A stretch of 64,000 nucleotides of DNA, from NCBI RefSeq assembly GCF_001426505.1, contig NZ_LMEV01000014.1, positions 2,066 to 66,065 on the forward strand. Direction: 5' to 3'. Made by a program: the position numbers and the translations under genes. The DNA is from Variovorax sp. Root473. Lineage in GTDB: Bacteria; Pseudomonadota; Gammaproteobacteria; Burkholderiales; Burkholderiaceae_C. This document shows, one piece after another, positions 18,455-26,896 of the stretch; position 1 is the stretch's first letter; each line of letters opens with the position of its first letter. The notes below the pieces were generated by a model, which searched no databases, had not been told where the DNA came from, and worked only from the letters and a program-made list of their open reading frames with translations.

Positions 18455-19387
18455 TCAGTTCGTCTTCTGGATCGCCGCATCCAGCGCGGCGCTGTCGATG
18501 CTCAGCTGGGTCGGTGGCGCCAGTTGCGCCAGGTAGGCCTGCACCAGCTGTTGCTGGCGCTGCTGGCGCAATGCGGCCTGCAGCTGCGGCCGCATCTCGT
18601 CGAGCGTGGCGGTGCGCGCGGGCTGCACGTCGATCAGCTTCACGACATGAAAACCCGCCTCCGCCTGCATCGGCTCACTGACCTGGCCCGGCTTCAGCCG
18701 GGCCACCGTGTCGCGCAGTTCGGGGAGCATGCGCGCCAGCGGCAAGGTCGCGACCTCGCCGCCACGCTCGGCCGTGGCCTTGTCCTGCGAATTGGCGCGC
18801 GCCACGGCTGCGAAGTCGCCCGCGCGGGCCTGGCGGGCCAGCCTGCTCGCCTCCTCGCGCACCTTGGCGATGGCGGCTGCATCGCGCCCGGGCGTGGCCA
18901 GGAAGATCTGCGCCACCCGATAGCCGGCGGGCAGATTGAAATTGGCCTTGCCCTGCTCATACGCGGCATTGAGTTCCGCGTCCGACGGAAAATCCGGCGG
19001 CACCTGGCTCACCGATTCGAGATAGCTGGCAGAAACGATGCGCGCACCGACCTCGCGCACTGCCGCATCGACCTTCGCCTTCACCTCGGCCCGCTCGGCC
19101 CAGCCCTTGCTGCGGGCATCGCGCAACAGTGCTTCGCTCAGCAGCCGCTGGCGCAGCCAGCCGTCGAGGCTCGCGCGGTCGGCCTTCACTGCGGCGCGTT
19201 CCGCGTCGGGCAACGCCCGCAGCAATTTCTCGACCTCGTCCTGCCCGATCGAGATCTCGCCCATCCGGGCCACGACGGCATTGCCGGCGGCGAGTGCCTG
19301 CGCTGCGGCCATGGCAGCCGACGAAGCCAGCAGCACGCCCGCAAGGGCAATCGCGGGCGACGGCAAGGGGTACTTCATGCGTTTCAT
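18455..19387 (-). CDS. PpiC-type periplasmic peptidyl-prolyl isomerase
   Basis: 310 residues, starting with ATGA overlap onto the coiled-coil gene. A signal peptide covers 1-34 (MKRMKYPLPSPAIALAGVLL). Residues 35-140 form a SurA/PpiD-like helical chaperone part. Residues about 155-250 form the parvulin domain (AQIFLATPGRD, then GDFAAVARANSQDKATAERG, then GEVATLPLARMLPELRDTV, then GFHVVKLIDVQPA). The isomerase probably helps the giant TpsA proteins or the TpsB and porin barrels fold or stay unfolded in the periplasm. A PpiC gene in the same place is also recalled for the P. aeruginosa pdt locus. Confidence 0.88.
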   Translation of the reverse strand: MKRMKYPLPSPAIALAGVLLASSAAMAAAQALAAGNAVVARMGEISIGQDEVEKLLRALPDAERAAVKADRASLDGWLRQRLLSEALLRDARSKGWAERAEVKAKVDAAVREVGARIVSASYLESVSQVPPDFPSDAELNAAYEQGKANFNLPAGYRVAQIFLATPGRDAAAIAKVREEASRLARQARAGDFAAVARANSQDKATAERGGEVATLPLARMLPELRDTVARLKPGQVSEPMQAEAGFHVVKLIDVQPARTATLDEMRPQLQAALRQQRQQQLVQAYLAQLAPPTQLSIDSAALDAAIQKTN

Positions 19388-20115
19388 TGCTTCTCTCCTT
19401 GTGCGGGAGCGGCCGGGGCCGCGGTGGCAGGCGCCGGCGCATTCACCGCGCGCACGTCGAACTTTCCCTCGTACAGCTTGTCGCCATACTGCTGAGCGAT
19501 CTGCTCGAACTTGACGCGGCTCTGCGCGGCAAAAGGCTGGCGCGATGCCAGCACGCTGCCCAGGTCCACCGTCTCGTAGGCGCGCAGGACCTCCTGCCCC
19601 ACGGCATAGAGCTGCGCGTTCTTGGCTTCGCATTGCGTGAGCGCGGTGCGCTGCGTCGTCGCCTCGGCCGCGAGCCGCTGGCGCTCGGCTTCGGAGGCAC
19701 GCGCCAGCTTGAGCAGATCGTCGTAGGCGCCACGGTACTGCGCGACCTGCGCGCCGGCCTTCTCGGCCGCGGCCTGCGCCTGCTGGCGCAGCTGCTCGCT
19801 GCCCGCACTCGCCTGCCCACGCGCATGCCGCTCGGCGGCGAGTTGCTGCTGGCTCTGCGCGAGTTCCTTCTTCAGCGCCTCGAGTTCGGACTTGCCGGCC
19901 GGCGCAGCGGCCGCAGGGCCCGCGGCGCCATTGGGCTGCTGCCCGGCCTTGAGCGCGGCCAGCTCGTTCTGCGCCTGCTGCAGCTGCGAGGTCGTCACGC
20001 GCAACTGCGCGCGCAGTCGCTCTTCCATGCTCTGGCCCTGCTGCTGCGCGTGCGTCACGCCGGCCGTGGCGGCCAGCGCTGCCAGCACCAGCGCCGGGAT
20101 GATTTTTGAAGGCAC
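19384..20115 (-). CDS. Periplasmic coiled-coil protein
   Basis: 243 residues from a GTG start at 20115. This start is decided by AAGGAG at 20121-20126, placed 6 bases before the GTG; the ATG at 20139 would lie inside the porin gene and has no such site. The signal peptide (IIPALVLAALAATAGVTHAQ) is followed by two heptad-rich segments, about 30-60 and 78-165, rich in Gln, Ala, Glu and Leu, with a short Pro/Ala linker. The end is AQGEKQ. The family is not named here; the gene lies in the conserved block TonB-porin-coiled coil-PpiC, so it probably forms part of the envelope machine. Confidence 0.75.
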   Translation of the reverse strand: MPSKIIPALVLAALAATAGVTHAQQQGQSMEERLRAQLRVTTSQLQQAQNELAALKAGQQPNGAAGPAAAAPAGKSELEALKKELAQSQQQLAAERHARGQASAGSEQLRQQAQAAAEKAGAQVAQYRGAYDDLLKLARASEAERQRLAAEATTQRTALTQCEAKNAQLYAVGQEVLRAYETVDLGSVLASRQPFAAQSRVKFEQIAQQYGDKLYEGKFDVRAVNAPAPATAAPAAPAQGEKQ

Positions 20116-20125
20116 GGCAAGCTCC

Positions 20126-21970
20126 TTAGAAACGCGCATTGAATTCGAGCTGCAGGGTGTCGATCGACAGCGGCGGGCCGTAGACCTCCTTGGCGGAGAT
20201 CCAGCGACCGGTGAACCACATGTTCTTGTCGATCGCGTACGAACCGCCCAGGAAGTAGCCGCGCGCATTGGTGCCGCCGCCGTGGAAGGTCGAGTCGTTG
20301 TAGCCGTCAGGCATCGCGTCGGGCTCGATCCGCTTGTAGCCCGCGAGCACGTTCCAGTCGCCACGCGCCGCCGGTGCCGGCTTCCCGTAAGTGGCCTGGA
20401 TCTGGTAGGCATTGCCGCCACTCTTGAAATCGGACTGGCTGGTGCCGCCGCCGGGTCCGAAGTTGTTGACGATGGCGCCGCGCGTGCCGGCGCGGCTCCA
20501 GATGTCCTTGGCGTCGTACGCGGTGTTCTTCACGAAGTTGGCGTCCAGGCGCAGGTTGTTGCCTGCCACCGCGGTGTCCCAGCGCAGGTTCAGGTCGATC
20601 AGGCGGAACCTGGAGGCCAGGCCCACGTACTGCGGCTGCGGCGTGCCGGCCGGATTGAGCGGGTCCAGCGAGATGTCGCGCAGCAGCATGAGCGTGTTGC
20701 CCTTCTGCATGAAGGCCGGACGCGACCAGTCGGTGCTGCAGCCGTCGGCGCCGGCATAGAGCGCGCAGGGCTGCGAGACCTGGCCGGAGATGTTGCGGAA
20801 GTTGTAGTACGCGAGCGCGCCGCGCACGCGGTTGTCGTCGTTGATCTTCCAGTCGGCACCGATCTGCGCGCCGAAGAGCCACTTGTTCTCGCTCTTCATC
20901 TTGTCCTGGCTGCGGCTGGGCGAATTGTCGGACGAGTACTCCAGCGGAATCAGGCCCAGCGTGCCGAACAGCGACAGGTCCTTGTTGCCCAGCTTCTTGT
21001 CGAACTGGGCAGCGATGCCGTCGAAGTTCAGGTCGTTGGAAAAAAGCACGTCGCTCGACATGAAGGGATTGCCGAAGCGGCCGCCCGTCACGGTGAGCCA
21101 GTCGACCGGCTTGTGCGATATCCACATCTGGTCGAGCCACACGCTCTTCTTGCTCAGGCCCCCGCCCAGCGTCTGGGTGGTCGACACCGGGCTCTCGTCG
21201 CTGCCCGACGCCAGGCGCACGCCGGCCTTGGTGTTCTCGGAGAGGTCGGCGAACACGCCCAGCCGGGCGCGCGCGCGGAACAGGTTGCGCCGGTCCTTCT
21301 GCGTGTTGAGGATCGAGGGCAGGGAGAGGTTGGTATTGGGATTGACGTCGTAGCCGCTGCCCTTGTTGAGCTCGGACCAGTTGACTTCGATGTTGCTGTT
21401 GTTGCTCGCGTAGCCACGCGATTCGTTGCGCACGCGCACATCGCCTTCCACGCGGATGCGCTTGCTCCACTCGGGCGTTTCGTTGGGCGCGGCCCAGCCT
21501 TCGTCCTTGGCCTGGGCCATGACCTGCGCCTTGACCTCGTCGCGGATCTGCTCGCGCACGGTCTGCGAGATGTAGGGCACACGCACATCGCCCGCTTCCA
21601 GGCGCAATCCGCCGGCCGTGGCAGCCGATGCCGCGGTCGCCGAAGCCGCCATGCGCTGCGTCTGCTGCGCCGCGAGCGCCTCGGTCTGGGCCTGGGCCAG
21701 CAGGGCCTCGCCCACGTCCTTGGCCAGCGTGCCGCTCTGGATCAGGCCCCGGATCAGCTTGACCATGGCAGTCTCGGCAGGCGCCGCGCCTGACTGGGCC
21801 GCGGCGCCCGTGGCCGCGAAGACGAATGCGGAGGCCACGGCCGCCGCGAGCGCGCATTTGCGCAGGGTCGGCAAGGCGCCCCGACTCGGAATGTTTTGAA
21901 GATGGTTCATCGCTTCGTTCACAAGATTGAATGGGACAGACAGGGCTGGGGGCACGGTCGCGGTCGTCAT
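20126..21970 (-). CDS. Putative outer-membrane porin
   Basis: 614 residues from ATG 21970, which overlaps the TonB stop as ATGA and has AAGGGG upstream; ATG 21910 is an alternative with a cleaner signal peptide (CALAAAVASAFVFAATGAAA). After the signal comes a helical region of about 110 residues with VKLIRGLIQSGTLAKDVGEA and VREQIRDEVKAQVM, possibly periplasmic coiled coil. From about residue 150 on, alternating hydrophobic strands and the final aromatic LQLEFNARF indicate a beta-barrel, as in the putative porin family found beside ExbB/ExbD/TonB sets. A cargo or partner role with the TPS machine is not shown by sequence. Confidence 0.8.
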   Translation of the reverse strand: MTTATVPPALSVPFNLVNEAMNHLQNIPSRGALPTLRKCALAAAVASAFVFAATGAAAQSGAAPAETAMVKLIRGLIQSGTLAKDVGEALLAQAQTEALAAQQTQRMAASATAASAATAGGLRLEAGDVRVPYISQTVREQIRDEVKAQVMAQAKDEGWAAPNETPEWSKRIRVEGDVRVRNESRGYASNNSNIEVNWSELNKGSGYDVNPNTNLSLPSILNTQKDRRNLFRARARLGVFADLSENTKAGVRLASGSDESPVSTTQTLGGGLSKKSVWLDQMWISHKPVDWLTVTGGRFGNPFMSSDVLFSNDLNFDGIAAQFDKKLGNKDLSLFGTLGLIPLEYSSDNSPSRSQDKMKSENKWLFGAQIGADWKINDDNRVRGALAYYNFRNISGQVSQPCALYAGADGCSTDWSRPAFMQKGNTLMLLRDISLDPLNPAGTPQPQYVGLASRFRLIDLNLRWDTAVAGNNLRLDANFVKNTAYDAKDIWSRAGTRGAIVNNFGPGGGTSQSDFKSGGNAYQIQATYGKPAPAARGDWNVLAGYKRIEPDAMPDGYNDSTFHGGGTNARGYFLGGSYAIDKNMWFTGRWISAKEVYGPPLSIDTLQLEFNARF

Positions 21971-22686
21971 GGCCGGCGCCCCTTCATGGACACGCGCATC
22001 GGAAAACGCAGCGAGGCGGGCGGCTTCTCGTCGATGCGGTCGAGCCCGCGCACCATGGCGAGCACCGCTTCGTCGATGTCGCTCGTGCCGGTGCCGCGCA
22101 CCAGTTGCGCACGCGTGGTCTTGCCGTCGGGGCCGAGCCACAGGTCGACCTGGATGTCGTCGAACACCAGTTGGCGCGTGCGCGGGTCGCGCGACAGCGC
22201 CTGCTGCAACATGCTCGAGACGTACCGTGCATACGAACCGCTGCCCAGGCCGCCGCCGGCACCGGTGCCGCTCATGCCGCCGCCGCTGCCGGCCTGGATG
22301 CCGAAGGCGTCGTTGCCGGCCTGCGCGGCGCTGTCCATGGTCACCGGGTCGCCCAGGTCCTTGGACGGGCTGGGCGGCGTGTCGTCCTTCGGCGGCTCCA
22401 GCGGTTCGACCGGCTTGGGCTCTTTCTCGACCACTTCGGGCTTGACCTTTTCGGGCTCGGGTTCCGGCGGTTTCTCGGGTTCGGGCGGCGGCGGGGGTGG
22501 CGGCGGAAGCATCAGCATCGGCGCATCGGCCACCACGCGCTTCGTGCTCGCGGTGTCGGCGAGCAGATGCCAGACCAGGACCACCAGCGCGGCGAAGATC
22601 GCCACGCCGATGGCCACACCGCCCCAGCGGCGCCACAGCCCGCCCGCGCGCTGCGTGGGCGCAGAAGTCGGATCGCGAGGTTTCAC
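21967..22686 (-). CDS. tonB: TonB energy transducer
   Basis: 239 residues with a GTG start at 22686, supported by GAGGGG upstream. A single membrane anchor lies at about 22-43 (VAIGVAIFAALVVLVWHLL). It is followed by a classic proline-rich span (58-110, PPPPPPPPEPEKPPEPEPEK), a Gly/Ser-rich hinge and the C-terminal domain at about 155-237 (IQVDLWLGPDGKTTRAQLV, then DIDEAVLAMVRGLD). It sits between exbD and the porin with 4-base overlap to the latter. The C-terminal domain shares its pattern with both STN proteins and the free-standing protein at 1651-2118. Which outer-membrane partner it energises is unknown; no TonB-dependent receptor is present in the window. Confidence 0.88.
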   Translation of the reverse strand: MKPRDPTSAPTQRAGGLWRRWGGVAIGVAIFAALVVLVWHLLADTASTKRVVADAPMLMLPPPPPPPPEPEKPPEPEPEKVKPEVVEKEPKPVEPLEPPKDDTPPSPSKDLGDPVTMDSAAQAGNDAFGIQAGSGGGMSGTGAGGGLGSGSYARYVSSMLQQALSRDPRTRQLVFDDIQVDLWLGPDGKTTRAQLVRGTGTSDIDEAVLAMVRGLDRIDEKPPASLRFPMRVSMKGRRP

Positions 22687-22696
22687 GCTCCGCCCC

Positions 22697-23107
22697 TCAC
22701 TTCTGCTTGCCGGTCACGAGGCCGATCTGGTTCAGCTCGATGCGGCGCAGCAGATCCAGAACGTCGATCACCTTCGCGTACTGCACGCTGGAGTCGCCGC
22801 GCACGATCACGGGAAAGTCCGGCGACAGCGCCTTCTCGGTACGCAGGCGCTCCTCCAGCTCCGGCAGCGTGACCGGGTAGGCATCGAGGAACACGTTGCC
22901 CGCGTTGTCGATGGTGATGGCCTTGGTCTTGGGCTTTTCCAGCGCCACCGAGGCGCTGGCCTTGGGCAGGTCGACCTTGATGCCGGGGATGCTGGCGTTG
23001 CTGGTGAGGATGAAGATCACCAGCACCACCAGCAGCACGTCCACGAAGGGCGTGATGTTGATGCCGCCGGTGCGCCTGCGCGCCGTGAACTTGGCTGGGG
23101 TTGCCAT
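22697..23107 (-). CDS. exbD: ExbD/TolR family proton-channel subunit
   Basis: 136 residues from ATG 23107, with GAGGAG 8 bases upstream. The single span carries the invariant Asp (D23) in ITPFVDVLLVVLVIFILTS, needed for proton-driven work in this family. The periplasmic domain runs from about 45 to 130. It lies 13 bases after the DUF2341-ExbB gene and 10 bases before tonB, a compact ExbB-ExbD-TonB unit. Confidence 0.93.
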   Translation of the reverse strand: MATPAKFTARRRTGGINITPFVDVLLVVLVIFILTSNASIPGIKVDLPKASASVALEKPKTKAITIDNAGNVFLDAYPVTLPELEERLRTEKALSPDFPVIVRGDSSVQYAKVIDVLDLLRRIELNQIGLVTGKQK

Positions 23108-23120
23108 GGCGGTTCGCTCC

Positions 23121-24926
23121 TCAGGCCCGGGCCGACGGCAGCGAGCGGCCTTCGCCCTGTTCTTCGGCCAGGCGCGTGACGAACTCATCGACGAACACGG
23201 CCATGTCGGCCGTGATGGCGTCCGAGCGCGAGGCGAGCCAGTTGTAGCCGAACAGCGCGGGAATCGCGACGCCCAGGCCGGCGGCGGTACACAGCAGCGC
23301 GGCCGCCATGCCCGGGGCCACCGAGTTGATGTCCACCGCGCCGGCCATGGCCGCCACGACGAACACCAGCATGATCCCGATCACCGTGCCGAACAGGCCC
23401 ACGTAAGGCGCGCCTTCGATGGTGGTCGAGAGCCAGTTCATGCGCTTGGACATGCGCTCGATCTCGCGCACCATCACGCCGTCCATGGCCGCGCGGATGG
23501 CACCGATGGTGGCAGCCGACACGGCGCTCAGGTCATAGCCGCGGTCATGGCGGCGGCGCATCTCGCCGATGGCCACTTCATAGAGGCGCCAGAGCGACGA
23601 ATCGGCACGCACGTCTTGCGGCACCGTGTTGCTCGTGGCCAGGCGGTCCAGCGGTGCACCGGCGGCTTCGCGGAAATGCTCGATGAAGGCTTCGTTGGCG
23701 CGCGAGGTGGCGCCGTAGTGACGGCCCTTCGCAATCATGATGGCCCACGAGACGACCATCATCAGGCCCAGCAGGCCCACCACGATCCACGCGTCCAGCG
23801 GCATCGCGGCCAGGATGAAGCCGAAGTGGCTCTTGCCGGCCTGCTGCTCGTCGGCACCGAACACCGTGAGGCGCGACTCCGCGCCCTGCGAGACGGCATC
23901 GGCCAGCAGCAGCGCATCGGCGCGCGCCACCTTGGACAGGCGCACTTCGTCGATGGCGCCGGTGAACGGTGCGAAGGCTGCGGCAGGCTGTGCGCCCGGT
24001 GCGGCCGATGCGCCGGGTGTGGCGGCCGGCGCATCGGCGCCGAGCGCCGCCGCCGTGTTCAACGCCGGCAGCTTGCCCGCCAGCGACACCGTGGGACGTC
24101 CGCCCACGTACAGCGCCACGCTCTCACCCTCGGCCTTCACCGCCAGGTGCGACCACTGGCCGGCCTGGATCGGCTGGCCGGGCGTGGTGCGCTGGCCGTT
24201 GACCTGCACGAAGGGCACGCCCTGGTCGATGCCGATTACCAGTTCGCCGGCACCGTCGCGGCGCGCATAGATCGCCTGGCGCGCGCCGAGCTGGTCGGGC
24301 TTGACCCAGGCGGAGAAGGTCAGCGTGCCGCCGGCCTGCACGGCGAGCGATGGCGTGGCCGGCAACATCAGCGGGCCGGTTCCGAGCTGGGCGCCCTTGC
24401 CGATGACGGTGCCTTCGACCGGCACCGCCGGCGTCTGGCCGTTGTTGCCGTAGGCTGTGGTGTCGCGCGGGGGCACCGCGCCTTCGGCGAAGTGATAGAC
24501 CAGCGTGTAGTCGGGATCGAAGCTGCGCTGGCCGTTGCCGGACGCGGGCGCCTTCGGGTTGCCGTAGTACATCCACAGCTTCTGCGGCGTGCCCGCCGAC
24601 ACGTTGGGCACGTCGACCCAGATCAGCGCCATGCCCAGCAGCGGATCGAACTGCTCGATCTGGTGGTTCAGCACGGTCTTGTCGTCGGCCGCGACGAAGC
24701 GCAGATCGGCGCCGGTCTCGCTCACGCCTTCGAACTTGAAGTTTCCCGTGTGAAGGCGCACCAGCACCGGCACGCGCCCGGCATCGCTGCCGATGGCACC
24801 GGCCTGCGGGCCGCCGTCGACGGTGACGGGCTTGCGGTAGGACCACTCGGTTTGCCACCAGGCGTGGGCCATGCCGGGCAAGAGCGTGCTCAGCAGCGTG
24901 AGCACGATGAAAAGAATTCGTCGCAT
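23121..24926 (-). CDS. DUF2341 / LamG-like / ExbB fusion protein
   Basis: 601 residues. The start at 24926 has GGAG at 7 bases. A signal peptide (1-22) leads to a DUF2341 domain at about 50-130 ([15 protein letters not shown], then LGMALIWVDVPNVS, then LWMYYGNPKA). A LamG-like jelly-roll domain follows at about 185-335 (LTFSAWVKPDQLGARQAIYA, then GQWSHLAVKAEGE, then FTGAIDEVRLSKVA). A membrane span lies at 375-397. The C-terminal MotA/TolQ/ExbB domain at about 470-590 has APYVGLFGTVIGIMLVFVV. So an ExbB channel carries a large periplasmic, possibly carbohydrate- or polymer-binding head. This fusion is known in TPS-linked ExbB genes, but its role is not established. Confidence 0.9.
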   Translation of the reverse strand: MRRILFIVLTLLSTLLPGMAHAWWQTEWSYRKPVTVDGGPQAGAIGSDAGRVPVLVRLHTGNFKFEGVSETGADLRFVAADDKTVLNHQIEQFDPLLGMALIWVDVPNVSAGTPQKLWMYYGNPKAPASGNGQRSFDPDYTLVYHFAEGAVPPRDTTAYGNNGQTPAVPVEGTVIGKGAQLGTGPLMLPATPSLAVQAGGTLTFSAWVKPDQLGARQAIYARRDGAGELVIGIDQGVPFVQVNGQRTTPGQPIQAGQWSHLAVKAEGESVALYVGGRPTVSLAGKLPALNTAAALGADAPAATPGASAAPGAQPAAAFAPFTGAIDEVRLSKVARADALLLADAVSQGAESRLTVFGADEQQAGKSHFGFILAAMPLDAWIVVGLLGLMMVVSWAIMIAKGRHYGATSRANEAFIEHFREAAGAPLDRLATSNTVPQDVRADSSLWRLYEVAIGEMRRRHDRGYDLSAVSAATIGAIRAAMDGVMVREIERMSKRMNWLSTTIEGAPYVGLFGTVIGIMLVFVVAAMAGAVDINSVAPGMAAALLCTAAGLGVAIPALFGYNWLASRSDAITADMAVFVDEFVTRLAEEQGEGRSLPSARA

Positions 24927-24989
24927 GACAGGTCTCCGGAAAACTCGTAGAGAGAGAAAAAAGAAATGAAAAAGGGGATGCCTTGCGAA

Positions 24990-26648
24990 TCAGTAATTCG
25001 CGGTGAGACTGAAATTCACCCGCGGGTCGTGCTTCTTCGTGCGCGGACCGTCGATGAGCGGATAGCCGATGTCGACGCGGCCCGCGAGGTACTGGCCGAC
25101 CTTGAAGGTGGTGCCCACACCCACCGAATACAGAGAGAAGCGGTCGTCCTGTTCGGGCAGCGGGCTCTTCAGCCGCAGCCGCGCGGCGTCGGCGAAGGCA
25201 TAGACGCGCCAGTTCTCCACCGTGCTGCCCAGGAATGTCAGGGGCTGGCTGCGCAGCTCGACCGAGCCGACGACGCCGTAATCGCCGGTGGCCTCGGCCG
25301 AGAGATAGCCACGCACCGAGTTCATGCCGCCGCCTGCGATCTGCTCGCTGGAAACCAGCGGCGAATCGGTCATCTGCCCATTGAAGCGGAAGGACAGCTG
25401 CGAGCCGCCGTCGAAGGTGTGCGTGCCGTTGAGGTCGGTCTTCAGCACCATGAAACTGGGCGAGGACTTGTAGCGCTTGTAGTCGAACTCGGTCTCGTTG
25501 CTGCCGTACTTGAAGGAGCTGCTGGTGCCCACCACCAGCGATATGCCTACGCCGTACTGGCCCTTGTCCGACTGGCGAAAGCCCGTGTACGACAGCGTGA
25601 TCGGCGCGTACTTCAGCGGCACGATGTCGCCGCTGCCCTTGAGCGTCAGCGCTTCCTTGTTGTTCTTGAAGTCGATGCCCACGCTGAACGCGTGCCACCA
25701 GTCGCCGGCATTCGGCACGGTGTAGGTCGCCTTCAGGCCGATCGAGTGGCCCTTGCCCAGCACGTCGGTGCCGCCCACGGTGGCCACGTTGCTGTCGGAC
25801 ACGAAGGCGTTGGCCTCCACGCTCCAGCTGGAGCCCGGAATCGGCGCGGCGTACGAAGCGGAGATCACCTTGGTCTGACTCAGGTCCTGCGGCGCACCGA
25901 AGAAGCTGATGGAGGCGCTGTGGCCCAGTTGCCAGAGGTTGTCGTGCCCCAGCGAGGCGCTGGCGCGCAGCTTGCGTGTGTCGGCGCTGTAGTCGTTGTT
26001 CAGGCCGACGCTCGCGCGCCACGGACTCTGGTCCTCGACCTTGAGGTCCACGTCCATGGTGCCCGGCATGCTGCCCTGGCGCACCAGCGGCATCACCTGG
26101 CGCTTGGGGCCGCGGTTGAGCGCGCTGAGCTGGGTCTGCGCCTTGTTGAAATCGGGCACGACGCCTTCCTTGAGCGCCGGCACCTGGTCGCGCACGTCCA
26201 GCGGCGAGTTGTACTCGGCGCCCACCACGCGCACACGGCCCACGCGGGTCTCGTTGACATGCAGGAACACGACGCCCTGCGTCACCTGCTGTTCGGGCAG
26301 GTCGACATAGACCGACTGGTAGCCCGCCGCCTGGTAGGCCGCGAGCAATGCGTCGCGCGCAGCCTCCACGTCCTTGAGCGTGCGCTCGGGGCCGAGAAAG
26401 GGCGTGACGGCCTTCTCGATTGCACGCGCATCGAGCACGGTGTTGCCGCGCACGATGTACTCGGCAATGTCGACCTTGCGGGCGGGCTCGGCCGGTGGCG
26501 CCGGTGCGGAGGCACCCGCGGGCACAGCGGGTGCAGCGGACGGGGCCGCGGGCGTCGGCGCCTGCGCGATGGCCGCTCCCTGCGCGGCCATCGCCATCGT
26601 TGCCAGCCACACCGCTCTCCAGCGGGTCGGTGGGCCGTTCTTCTTCAT
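24990..26648 (-). CDS. TpsB transporter (ShlB/FhaC/HecB family)
   Basis: About 552 residues from ATG 26648; the frame is open to 26720, but the signal peptide (RAVWLATMAMAAQGAAIAQ) fits 26648. No clear ribosome site marks either. A Pro/Ala-rich linker is followed by two POTRA domains, about 50-205 (AEYIVRGNTVLDARAIEKAV, then QGVVFLHVNETRVGRVRVVG). The barrel follows, with the conserved loop-6 motif VRGYLSAEATGDYG and a terminal aromatic strand ending LTANY. It exports TpsA2, which lies immediately upstream, and perhaps TpsA1, which lacks its own. It has its own promoter behind a terminator, rather than relying on read-through. Confidence 0.93.
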   Translation of the reverse strand: MKKNGPPTRWRAVWLATMAMAAQGAAIAQAPTPAAPSAAPAVPAGASAPAPPAEPARKVDIAEYIVRGNTVLDARAIEKAVTPFLGPERTLKDVEAARDALLAAYQAAGYQSVYVDLPEQQVTQGVVFLHVNETRVGRVRVVGAEYNSPLDVRDQVPALKEGVVPDFNKAQTQLSALNRGPKRQVMPLVRQGSMPGTMDVDLKVEDQSPWRASVGLNNDYSADTRKLRASASLGHDNLWQLGHSASISFFGAPQDLSQTKVISASYAAPIPGSSWSVEANAFVSDSNVATVGGTDVLGKGHSIGLKATYTVPNAGDWWHAFSVGIDFKNNKEALTLKGSGDIVPLKYAPITLSYTGFRQSDKGQYGVGISLVVGTSSSFKYGSNETEFDYKRYKSSPSFMVLKTDLNGTHTFDGGSQLSFRFNGQMTDSPLVSSEQIAGGGMNSVRGYLSAEATGDYGVVGSVELRSQPLTFLGSTVENWRVYAFADAARLRLKSPLPEQDDRFSLYSVGVGTTFKVGQYLAGRVDIGYPLIDGPRTKKHDPRVNFSLTANY

Positions 26649-26740
26649 GTCATGCATTTGCAGCTCGGTTCTCAAAGATGAAGCTCGCGTGGCAGCGAGT
26701 TCATGATGGAGAGCCTTCATGTCGCTGCTGCGTACGGATA

Positions 26741-26794
26741 TCTAGACGTGCAGCGCGCGCGGCGACTGTCGTTTGTCATGAAAACTTCATCAAG
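26741..26794 (-). promoter_or_regulatory. tpsB promoter block, duplicated at tpsA2
   Basis: A 48-bp block (26741-26788) aligns without gaps to 40700-40747 upstream of tpsA2. Shared elements on the minus strand are GAAG, TTTC, TGACA, CAGTCGCC and a GTC at the -10 position, 12-13 bases after CAGTCGCC. On the plus strand TGTCATGAAAACTTCATC (from 26774) forms two half-sites 11 bases apart, the spacing of a PhoB box, though in the opposite orientation to tpsB. Confidence 0.55.
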
Positions 26795-26836
26795 AAATCG
26801 GGCGGCGGCCCTGTTCGGCCGGTTTTGCGCACATAA

Positions 26837-26869
26837 GAAGAAGGGCCTCCGCGCGGGAGGCCCTTCTTC
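26837..26869 (-). terminator. Intrinsic terminator between tpsA2 and tpsB
   Basis: A perfect 14-bp stem, GAAGAAGGGCCTCC with its complement at 26856-26869, and a 5-base loop. It lies 28 bases after the tpsA2 stop. It is flanked by T-rich bases on the plus side and a short T run on the minus side, so it may work in both directions. It separates the long tpsA2 transcript from tpsB. Confidence 0.8.
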
Positions 26870-26896
26870 TTTCGGATGCCGTGCGAGGTCAGCCGT

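Noticed and set aside
19387..19633. Longer N-terminus for the PpiC-type isomerase
   Set aside because: The extra residues overlap the coiled-coil gene and lack a signal peptide; the ATGA-coupled start at 19387 is followed directly by one.
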